This document shows positions 1-7,300 of a DNA stretch of 34,861 bases, piece after piece. Position 1 is the stretch's first letter. Every line of letters begins with the position of its first letter. The stretch is from Endomicrobiia bacterium. Lineage in GTDB: Bacteria > Elusimicrobiota > Endomicrobiia > DTEH01. The position numbers and the translations under genes were made by a program. Location: assembly GCA_025060535.1 (NCBI GenBank), contig JANXCA010000010.1, positions 1 through 34,861 of the forward strand. The letters run 5' to 3'. The notes beneath the pieces were generated by a model. It made no database searches. It saw only the letters and a program-made list of their open reading frames with translations, and had not been told where the DNA came from.

Positions 1-127
1 TACTCTTACCATCCTTTGCCAATACATGCGTAATAGCAGATGTCAACATAGTCTTGCCATGATCTATATGCCCAATTGTACCTACATTTACATGTGGCTT
101 GGTACGCTCAAACTTTGGTTTACTCAT
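1..127 (-). CDS. tuf: Elongation factor Tu, N-terminal fragment (runs off the left edge)
   Basis: Reverse complement translates [42 protein letters not shown], the EF-Tu N-terminus with P-loop GHIDHGKT. Start CAT at 125-127 is preceded by AAGGAGG. Confidence 0.97.
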   Translation of the reverse strand, partial: MSKPKFERTKPHVNVGTIGHIDHGKTMLTSAITHVLAKDGKS

Positions 128-180
128 ATATAAAACCTCCTTATGTTAAAATTCTTTTATATACGGTTTTAATTTGTTGT

Positions 181-624
181 TTATTTTTCTATTTTAATTT
201 CTTCTTTCTTTAAATTTATTCCGAGTTGTTTAGCTAATGCATACAAGATTTGTTCAGGTTTACAGTATCCAAATTTGATTAATATTTCTCCAAGTTTCTC
301 TTTATACTTATTTTGAATTTCAATTACCTCTTCAAGCTGTTCTTTTGTAATAATGTTTTCTTCGACTAAAATCTCACCTAAAAGTTTCTGTTGAGCAAAT
401 TTTGAAATAAATTTTGTATTGAAAACATTTCTCTGCGAAGAAAATTCAACAAAATTTAACCTAGTTTTATAAATACTCCCTGTTTCATCCACACCTGAAA
501 TTTCTATAGAAGTTGGAGTGGGTTTTTTTTTCTCTTTGAATATAATGTTTAACATTTGTTCAAAAGAATTACATTCTTTTATTGTACTATCTAAAAAATG
601 AATTTTGCACTCTAAAAGTTTCAT
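181..624 (-). CDS. Standalone MshEN / GspE N-terminal-like domain protein
   Basis: C-terminal half carries two tandem motifs, [24 protein letters not shown] and [27 protein letters not shown], as in MshEN/T2SSE_N. No ATPase domain. Start overlaps the hppA stop (ATGA). Confidence 0.75.
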   Translation of the reverse strand: MKLLECKIHFLDSTIKECNSFEQMLNIIFKEKKKPTPTSIEISGVDETGSIYKTRLNFVEFSSQRNVFNTKFISKFAQQKLLGEILVEENIITKEQLEEVIEIQNKYKEKLGEILIKFGYCKPEQILYALAKQLGINLKKEEIKIEK

Positions 625-2690
625 TTTAAAAATGGAAATAAACTAACTAAAAATTCATTTATTCTTATAAACAACCCTCCAAAAACCAAAGCAACCACAG
701 ACATAAGCTTTAAAAGAATATTTAAAGATGGTCCTGAAGTATCTTTAAAAGGATCACCTACTGTGTCTCCTACTACAGATGCTTTATGAGGATCTGAACC
801 TTTACCACCAAGATTTCCCTCTTCTATGTATTTTTTAGCATTATCCCAAGCACCACCTGAATTTGCTAAATATATTGCTAAAGGAACTCCACTTAACAAA
901 GCACCTGCTAAAAAACCACCTAATGATTCTTTACCTAAAATTATTCCGACTAAACTCGGAACAATTACGGCAGATAAACCTGGAAGTATCATTTTTTTTA
1001 GTGCTGCTTGTGTAGTAATATCTACACATTTAGCCGAGTCAGGTAAAGCTTTGCCTTCTAAAAGGCCCGGGATCTCTCTAAATTGTCTTCTTACTTCTTC
1101 TACAATTGAATAAGCAGCTCTTCCTACTGCCTGAAGTGTTTTTGAAATTAAGAAAAATGGCATCACAGATCCAATAAACATACCAGCTATGACCTTTGCA
1201 TCTAAAATATTAAGTCCACCCTCACCTAACCCAACAGTTTCTGCATAAGCAGAAAATAAAGCAAGTGCTGTTAAAGCTGCTGAACCTATTGCAAAACCTT
1301 TTCCTACAGCAGCAGTAGTGTTACCAACAGCATCAAGTCGTTCTGCTCGTCTTCTTACTTCTTCTCCCATATGTGCCATCTCTGCTATTCCTGCTGCATT
1401 ATCTGCAATAGGACCATAAGCATCTATAGCAACAGTAGTACCTGTTAGTGCAAGCATACCTATAGCAGCTAATGCTATTCCAAATACACCTTGAAGTTTA
1501 TATGAAATAATTGTAGCAATTGCTATTGTAATAAGCGGGACTACAGTAGATAACATACCAACAGCTGTCCCTTCTATTATGACAGTTGCGGGGCCTGTTT
1601 TTGCTTGGTTAGCTAACGAAGACACAACCTTACCAGAGGTATAATATTGAGCTACAAATCCAACTACCATACCAGCAATAAGCCCACATAATACACTCCA
1701 AAATGCTTTTATGTCTTTATACCATAAAATAATCAATAACAAACTTGCCGTAATGAAAAAAACAACAGAGGCTATCAAACCTTTATTCAGCACAACTTGT
1801 GGATCTTCTTCTTTTTTAGTTCTAACAAAAAACACACCAATTATAGAAGAAATTATTCCAATAGCTACTAAATACAAACACAACATTCCAGCAGAAATTT
1901 CTTTTAAATTAAATATTGCAATTACCAAACCAGACACAATTGCTCCTATATAAGATTCATAAAGATCTGCTCCCATTCCTGCACAATCGCCTACCATATC
2001 TCCTACATTATCTGCAATTACTGCAGGATTTCTTGGATCATCTTCAGGAATTCCTTTTTCTACTTTTCCAACTAGATCTGCTCCTACATCAGCTGCTTTG
2101 GTATAAATTCCTCCACCTACCCTTGCAAAGAGTGCTATGGAACTGGCTCCCATTGAAAAACCTACTATCATAGAAGTAGCTTCATAAATTGCTGATTCCA
2201 AAGTTGAACCTGTATTTAATAAGTATAATATAAATACCAAATATACTAAACCTAATCCTAAAATTCCTAAACTTACTACCGAAAGCCCCATCACAGCACC
2301 ACCTGGAAAAGCTATACCCAATGCTTCATTAAATGAAACTTCACACTTTTTAGCTGTCCGTGAAGAAGACAAAGTAGATATGTTCATTCCTATTACTCCA
2401 GCTAACATTGAACATATAGCACCAACTAAAAATGCTATGGCTGTTTTTTTAGCTACACCAATAAAAATTATAACAAACAATACAGCAAGAAAATAGAAAA
2501 TAGTTTTATACTCTCTTGTTAAAAAAGCAATCGCCCCTTTTCTAACAAGTGTAGATATGGTCTGCATCTTTTCATTTCCTGGATCTGATTTTAATACTTT
2601 TATTGATAGATACCATACAAAAATAACTCCTATGATACCTGAAATTATAGAAATCAAAATTGCTGGCATATGTTGGATGATTTGGTTCAT
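621..2690 (-). CDS. hppA: Membrane-bound ion-translocating pyrophosphatase, K+-dependent type
   Basis: Motifs [54 protein letters not shown] and [24 protein letters not shown]; many TM segments. Confidence 0.97.
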   Translation of the reverse strand: MNQIIQHMPAILISIISGIIGVIFVWYLSIKVLKSDPGNEKMQTISTLVRKGAIAFLTREYKTIFYFLAVLFVIIFIGVAKKTAIAFLVGAICSMLAGVIGMNISTLSSSRTAKKCEVSFNEALGIAFPGGAVMGLSVVSLGILGLGLVYLVFILYLLNTGSTLESAIYEATSMIVGFSMGASSIALFARVGGGIYTKAADVGADLVGKVEKGIPEDDPRNPAVIADNVGDMVGDCAGMGADLYESYIGAIVSGLVIAIFNLKEISAGMLCLYLVAIGIISSIIGVFFVRTKKEEDPQVVLNKGLIASVVFFITASLLLIILWYKDIKAFWSVLCGLIAGMVVGFVAQYYTSGKVVSSLANQAKTGPATVIIEGTAVGMLSTVVPLITIAIATIISYKLQGVFGIALAAIGMLALTGTTVAIDAYGPIADNAAGIAEMAHMGEEVRRRAERLDAVGNTTAAVGKGFAIGSAALTALALFSAYAETVGLGEGGLNILDAKVIAGMFIGSVMPFFLISKTLQAVGRAAYSIVEEVRRQFREIPGLLEGKALPDSAKCVDITTQAALKKMILPGLSAVIVPSLVGIILGKESLGGFLAGALLSGVPLAIYLANSGGAWDNAKKYIEEGNLGGKGSDPHKASVVGDTVGDPFKDTSGPSLNILLKLMSVVALVFGGLFIRINEFLVSLFPFLK

Positions 2691-2717
2691 ATTTTTGACT
2701 CCTTTCTATTTTTATTT

Positions 2718-3047
2718 CTATTTTACAATACATATAACTTTTTCTGATTTTTTTAAAGTTCTATTTTTTATGGGATCTACTAATCTTGCTACTAGAGTGT
2801 GAGTTCCTGAAGGAATATTACACCAATCATACCACCAATAACCTACTGAGTGTCTACACCTTTGAAACTCTGAATTATCTATCGATATTTCTACAACTCC
2901 GTCGTTATTAGGTGTTCCTATACGAATAGCATAATGATCTTTATATGTTATTACTTCTTCATTTTTTGGATAATCTATTGTAATTTCGTATTTTTTATGT
3001 GTATTTTTTATCCTTTTTGTTATTTTATTAGTTGTCTTTTTTTCCAT
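2718..3047 (-). CDS. Small Ig-like/beta-sandwich hypothetical protein with GYWWYDW motif
   Basis: 109 aa; Ig-like strand pattern (ITIDYPKNEEVITYKDHYAIRIGTP...VEISIDNSEFQRCRHSVGYWWYDWCNIPSGTHTLVARLVDP). Overlaps the upstream gene by 20 nt. Confidence 0.55.
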   Translation of the reverse strand: MEKKTTNKITKRIKNTHKKYEITIDYPKNEEVITYKDHYAIRIGTPNNDGVVEISIDNSEFQRCRHSVGYWWYDWCNIPSGTHTLVARLVDPIKNRTLKKSEKVICIVK

Positions 3048-3609
3048 AATTTATTAACTTCTCTAAGTTAGAGGAATAAAGATTTAAACTTGCTAAATTT
3101 ACATCTCGCTTTTTTTCTACTTTTCTGATATAAAGGTTTAACTTTTTGTCAAATTTGAAGTTAAAAATATCAAAAAAATATTTGATTGTCAAGTTTATTC
3201 CACAAAATAATTTTTTCCCCTTCGTAGCACCAACAGCTATAAGAAACCCTTGCTTTGATTTTAGATTTGATTTCTTTAATATATATTTTTTAACCCAATA
3301 AGGTTGCGATCTATCTATCATTATCTTTGCAAGACCGGGTATATGGTAAAAATATACAGGTGTTACTATTATAATGAAATCTTCTTTTACTAGACGAGGA
3401 AAAAAACTATTTAAATCATCTTTAATTTTACACTTAGCATATCTAAAACAGTACTCAGCACAGCTTCCGCAAGGTTTTATTTTAAGATCATTAACGTTTA
3501 TTTTTCCTACATCAGTAGTTTTTTTTAGTTTCTGATAAATATATTTAGCAATAAACTCACTTGTCCCATTTTTATTTGGACTAAAGTTTATTATTAAGCC
3601 TTTTTTCAT
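3028..3609 (-). CDS. Flavodoxin-fold / NADPH-dependent FMN reductase-like (iron-sulfur flavoprotein-like) protein
   Basis: MKKGLIINFSPNKNGTSEFIAKYIYQKL...KPCGSCAEYC...CKIKDDLNSFFPRLVKEDFIIIVTPVYFYHIPGLAKIMIDRSQPYW, typical of the FMN_red family. Confidence 0.8.
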   Translation of the reverse strand: MKKGLIINFSPNKNGTSEFIAKYIYQKLKKTTDVGKINVNDLKIKPCGSCAEYCFRYAKCKIKDDLNSFFPRLVKEDFIIIVTPVYFYHIPGLAKIMIDRSQPYWVKKYILKKSNLKSKQGFLIAVGATKGKKLFCGINLTIKYFFDIFNFKFDKKLNLYIRKVEKKRDVNLASLNLYSSNLEKLINYGKKDN

Positions 3610-3616
3610 TCACAAC

Positions 3617-4843
3617 TTAAGCACCATATTTATCAAATTTTCCAGCATATGCCATAGCTAATGGTAAAATTTTTGTCATATATATAGTGCCTAATATTCC
3701 CTTACTAAATTCTTCCTCGGTAAACCTTTTTACATTATTTTTAGGTGTAGGTACTTTCTTAGACCAAATAGCTACGGGAACTGGATGCCAAGAATGACCT
3801 TTTGTGACAGAAGGAGTTGAATGATCTGCTGTTATTACTAATACATCAGGTGAAAGAGATAAAATTTCAGGAATAAGTTTGTCTATTTCTTCTATCTTTT
3901 TTACTTTGCCTTCAAAATTACCATCTTCTCCAAGTTTGTCTGTATCTTTTATATGAACATAATAAAAGTCATAATCTTTTTCATAGAGTTGTTTTAATTT
4001 TTCTATTTCATCCTTTATTGTTTCGCATCCATCTATTATTTCCATACCAACTATTTGAGCAAGTCCTTTATACATAGGATAAACTGCAATCGCTACCGGA
4101 GTAAGTTTATAGATTTGCTGCATAGTAGGAATGTTTGGATACTTAGAAAAACCGCGCAGAAGTATATAGTTAGCTTTTGGTTCGTCTTTAAGCAACTCTG
4201 CTGTTTTTTCTATAAAAGTTTCGACAACTTCTGCTGTAAAAGAAGCTTTTTTAGAGTCAGTAATAGGTTGTATTTTATGGGGTCTATTACCTTCTTTATG
4301 TGGATCGTTTTCAGTGATCTCTTCAGATAAATCAGGATGTCTAAACACTCCAGCGAATCGGTGTTCTTTACCTGGTTTAAGTATTATTTCTACATTATTT
4401 ATCTGTTTTATATTATTTTGTATTTTTTCAATTAATCTTTTGGTCTCTTCAGAAGATATTCTTCCTGCTCGTCTATCTACAACAATTCCATCTTTTGTTA
4501 TTGTAGCAAAATTTCCACGGAAAGATAAATCATTAGGTGTAATTTTCATACCTAATCCTAATACTTCTAATATACCTCTTCCAATTAAATACTTAACTGG
4601 ATCATAACCAAATAAAGCAAGATGACCGGGTCCACTACCAGGAGTTACTCCATAATCCACAGGAACTGCTAAACCACACAAAGCTTCTTTAGCTATTTGG
4701 TCTAAATTGGGGTGTTGTGATGCCTCTAATTCCGTCTTATACTCATATTGACCATGAGGAGCACCTCCTAATCCATCTATTACAAGAAAAACAATCTTAC
4801 TTTCATTTTTTATAGAAAGTGTTTTAAAAAGTTCTAATGACAT
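3617..4843 (-). CDS. apgM: 2,3-bisphosphoglycerate-independent phosphoglycerate mutase, archaeal type
   Basis: FLVIDGLGGAPHGQYEYKTELEASQHPNLDQIA, GVTPGSGPGHLALFGYDP, RGNFATI...RRAGRI and TADHSTPSVTKGHSWHPVPVAIW motifs of the ApgM family. Confidence 0.93.
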   Translation of the reverse strand: MSLELFKTLSIKNESKIVFLVIDGLGGAPHGQYEYKTELEASQHPNLDQIAKEALCGLAVPVDYGVTPGSGPGHLALFGYDPVKYLIGRGILEVLGLGMKITPNDLSFRGNFATITKDGIVVDRRAGRISSEETKRLIEKIQNNIKQINNVEIILKPGKEHRFAGVFRHPDLSEEITENDPHKEGNRPHKIQPITDSKKASFTAEVVETFIEKTAELLKDEPKANYILLRGFSKYPNIPTMQQIYKLTPVAIAVYPMYKGLAQIVGMEIIDGCETIKDEIEKLKQLYEKDYDFYYVHIKDTDKLGEDGNFEGKVKKIEEIDKLIPEILSLSPDVLVITADHSTPSVTKGHSWHPVPVAIWSKKVPTPKNNVKRFTEEEFSKGILGTIYMTKILPLAMAYAGKFDKYGA

Positions 4844-4864
4844 ATTATTACTCCTTTCTAATAA

Positions 4865-5806
4865 TTAGTTTTTAACAGCAGCATAACAAAAAAAACATTT
4901 AGAGTTATTATTCATTTTCAAATGATTTATTTTCTCATCTAAAAAAATGAAATTATTTTGATTTTTTAAAAAATTTCCAATCTCTTCATCAAATCTTCTA
5001 CAGGGATAAACTGTCCCATCACACAACACTGCAAAACCATCTTTACCAAAAATACAATTTGCACCGTATACTAACAACTTATGTGGATTAAAAGTACCTT
5101 TAAAAGGATTAACAATTTTAACTGCAGGATATTTTTTGAGTTCTTCAAAATCTACATTTAGTAATTCTGAAACTACAGAGTAAAATTCAAAAATTTCTTC
5201 TTGAGATAACATTTCGTTTTTTAAATATTTTGCTTTTCCCACTGGTATGAAACGTTCAAAAATGATCTCTTTTATTCCTAACTTAAAAAATTCTTTTATA
5301 AAAAAATAAAAACTCTCTTTAATATGAAAAAAATTGGTTCTCATCAATGTAGTCATTATGCCTATATTTTTATAATTTTCAACAAAATAATTTATATTTG
5401 AAAAAACTTTCTTAAAATTTCCTTCACCACGAATTTTATCATTAATAGAAGAAGAAATACCTTCAATAGAAATATAGATAGTATTCAACTTTTTAATTCT
5501 TTTTAAATTATCAGAAGGCAAAATTATTCCATTTGTAATAAAATTTATTTTTCTGATGAGTTCAATTTTGTCTATATATTCTAAAAGTTCATAAAGATTT
5601 GGTTTTAAAAAAGGTTCGCCTCCTGTAATAGTTAATATTAAAGTTAAATTTCTTTCTTTTAAAAATTCTATTATGTTATCTATTATATTTTTCAACTGAA
5701 ATAAAGACAATTCCTCTCTATGAGGTTCTTTATAACAATGAAAACAATCTAAATTACATATTTCTGTTATATGCCACTGTATATGAAAATCTTTCATTAT
5801 ATACAA
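4865..5806 (-). CDS. Radical SAM protein with partial SPASM-like C-terminus
   Basis: CNLDCFHCYKEP (CxxxCxxC), TGGEPFL, C-terminal CIFGKDGFAVLCDGTVYPC...CFFC; ends 7 residues after the CxxC. Confidence 0.88.
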   Translation of the reverse strand: MYIMKDFHIQWHITEICNLDCFHCYKEPHREELSLFQLKNIIDNIIEFLKERNLTLILTITGGEPFLKPNLYELLEYIDKIELIRKINFITNGIILPSDNLKRIKKLNTIYISIEGISSSINDKIRGEGNFKKVFSNINYFVENYKNIGIMTTLMRTNFFHIKESFYFFIKEFFKLGIKEIIFERFIPVGKAKYLKNEMLSQEEIFEFYSVVSELLNVDFEELKKYPAVKIVNPFKGTFNPHKLLVYGANCIFGKDGFAVLCDGTVYPCRRFDEEIGNFLKNQNNFIFLDEKINHLKMNNNSKCFFCYAAVKN

Positions 5807-5807
5807 G

Positions 5808-6329
5808 TTAGTGTTTCAGTTTATTTTCCTCTTCTAGCTCTGATAATTCTAAAATTTGTCTTAAAATTTTATCTCTTTGTTCTTTGATGAATTCTTCTTT
5901 TTTTACAGATGCTAAATTCATTACTTCTTCATTTACATATATAGGACATTCACATCTTATTGCTAAAGCGATTGCATCTGATGGGCGACTATCAACTCTT
6001 ACTTCTTTATTGTTAACATCAATACATATTTCAGCATAAAAAGTATTATCTTTTATACTTGTAATAATGATGTATTTCACTTTACCAAAGAGCATTTCTA
6101 TACAATTTTTTAAAAGGTCATGAGTGAGTGGACGAGGGAAAAACATATTTTGCAACTTAAACATAATAGATTGTGCTTCAAACATTCCTATCCATATTGG
6201 CAAAACTTTTATATCTGAAGACTTATGCTCTTCAGATTGTTGACTCTCTTGGATATCTTCTTCTAATAAAACTATACCCATCTGCGAAATTTCATCAAAT
6301 AAAAGATCTCCTACTTTTACTTTTATCAT
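5808..6329 (-). CDS. Bifunctional nuclease family protein (DUF151)
   Basis: VLPIWIGMFEAQSIMFKLQNMFFPRPLTHDLLKNCIE...VDSRPSDAIALAIRCECPIYVNEEVM is the DUF151 signature. Confidence 0.92.
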   Translation of the reverse strand: MIKVKVGDLLFDEISQMGIVLLEEDIQESQQSEEHKSSDIKVLPIWIGMFEAQSIMFKLQNMFFPRPLTHDLLKNCIEMLFGKVKYIIITSIKDNTFYAEICIDVNNKEVRVDSRPSDAIALAIRCECPIYVNEEVMNLASVKKEEFIKEQRDKILRQILELSELEEENKLKH

Positions 6330-6414
6330 ACTTTTAACTCCTTGTTCTAAGAATTTTTGTTAATTTTTAGAATAATACCTACTTTTGCTCTTGGGTAGCC
6401 GAAGGAACATATAT

Positions 6415-6540
6415 TTATAAATAACAAACCACACCTGCATCCTCCTCATAGAAAAAGGGCATATTTTTTGTGCCCTTACTATAGGAGGAAATACATTTTT
6501 GAACTCTTTTAAGTTTTTCAAATAATTTTAATCTATCCAT
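6415..6540 (-). CDS. Candidate small ORF (41 aa) absent from the ORF track
   Basis: Reverse complement ATG(6540-6538)...TAA(6417-6415) encodes MDRLKLFEKLKRVQKCISSYSKGTKNMPFFYEEDAGVVCYL. Preceded by GTGAGGAGTTTAACATG (SD GAGGAG, ~6 nt spacing). Confidence 0.4.
   Translation of the reverse strand: MDRLKLFEKLKRVQKCISSYSKGTKNMPFFYEEDAGVVCYL
6440..6489 (-). promoter_or_regulatory. Long imperfect stem-loop pairing an anti-SD-like UCCUCCU with AGGAGGA; possible attenuator or translational switch
   Basis: Minus-strand 5'-TCCTCCTATAGTAAGGGCACAAAAAATATGCCCTTTTTCTATGAGGAGGA-3'. Helices TCCTCCT/AGGAGGA (7 bp), ATAG/CTAT (4 bp), AAGGGCA/TGCCCTT (7 bp), 9-nt loop, one bulge and one internal loop. Confidence 0.55.
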
Positions 6541-6603
6541 GTTAAACTCCTCACTCAGCACCCATCCATGCATCTACACATTAACAATGAACGGTGAACA
6601 ATG

Positions 6604-6639
6604 AACACATCTCATACACACTATTTTTGAGATTGTGTT
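6604..6639 (-). terminator. Stem-loop immediately downstream of the pseudopilin stop (possible terminator or 3'-end hairpin)
   Basis: Minus-strand AACACAATCTCA-(13 nt)-TGAGATGTGTT, 11 bp with a single bulged T, starting just after the TGA of the pilin gene. No clear U-tract. Confidence 0.4.
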
Positions 6640-6640
6640 T

Positions 6641-7048
6641 TCACCATTTATATAATTCAACACCCTCTAAATCTTTATGTGTACAAGCTATTTTTACTAT
6701 TCCATTTTTATAATCATAATACCAAATTCCTAAATCAGTTTTTTCATCATAAGGTTGATCACTTACTATTACATTTTTTGTTGGTGGATGATATTTCACC
6801 TTTAGAGTAGGAATTTCTTTTATATATCCTTTCTTTACGAGGGTTATCAGAGAATCAGGATAGTTTCCTTCTAAAGAATAATATATCCAAATTTGTCTTT
6901 GCAATGTTGCTAAGTGATTTTTTGCTGCTGAAAATTCTATTTTATCAATTATAATTTGATACATATTTATTATTAATAGAGTAACTAAACTGATTATTAT
7001 AGTGATAATACATACTTCTAAAACTGTAAAACCTTTGGACTTCGACAT
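6641..7048 (-). CDS. Prepilin-type (GspG-like pseudopilin) protein
   Basis: N-terminal SKGFTVLEVCIITIIISLVTLLII prepilin methylation motif; GspG-like LQRQIWIYYSLEGNYPDSLITLVKKGYI. Confidence 0.88.
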   Translation of the reverse strand: MSKSKGFTVLEVCIITIIISLVTLLIINMYQIIIDKIEFSAAKNHLATLQRQIWIYYSLEGNYPDSLITLVKKGYIKEIPTLKVKYHPPTKNVIVSDQPYDEKTDLGIWYYDYKNGIVKIACTHKDLEGVELYKW

Positions 7049-7061
7049 ATTTTAATGTAAT

Positions 7062-7289
7062 TTAAAATAAAATTTTTGTAATTCTATAATATTGAATAAT
7101 AAAATTTATTACAATTAATAATAAAAGTATAAGTAACACTACCATTATACCGTGTGTAATCATTCTTGATTTATTCTTTGTTAATCCTAATTTTCTTGCT
7201 CTATATATTCCATAAAATTCATAAAGTACCAAAAACAGCGTAGATAAAATCAAAAGAATTATTAAAAAAGTTTGCATATAATCCTCCAA
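7062..7289 (-). CDS. Small membrane protein, two predicted TM segments
   Basis: 75 aa, MQTFLIILLILSTLFLVLYEFYGIY and MITHGIMVVLLILLLLIVINFIIQYY; tightly packed with neighbours. Confidence 0.6.
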   Translation of the reverse strand: MEDYMQTFLIILLILSTLFLVLYEFYGIYRARKLGLTKNKSRMITHGIMVVLLILLLLIVINFIIQYYRITKILF

Positions 7290-7300
7290 TCTAAAAATTA

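Noticed and set aside
826-2173. Plus-strand ORFs inside hppA (826..1113, 1711..1953, 1916..2173)
   Set aside because: Antisense to a clearly conserved membrane pyrophosphatase; low-complexity translations with no family resemblance.
4055-4607. Plus-strand ORFs opposite apgM
   Set aside because: Antisense to conserved ApgM motifs; no RBS or domain signal.
4865-4920. Frameshift in the A8 homopolymer as explanation for the short SPASM end of the radical SAM protein
   Set aside because: Shifting by one base in either direction gives CFFVMLLLKTNY* or CFFLLCCC*, neither restoring the SPASM cysteine spacing. Read-level checking is still worthwhile.
6360-6440. 26-aa ORF (MQVWFVIYKYMFLRLPKSKSRYYSKN) as an independent gene
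   Set aside because: SD-to-ATG spacing is essentially zero and no homology is recognised; kept only as part of the hairpin hypothesis.
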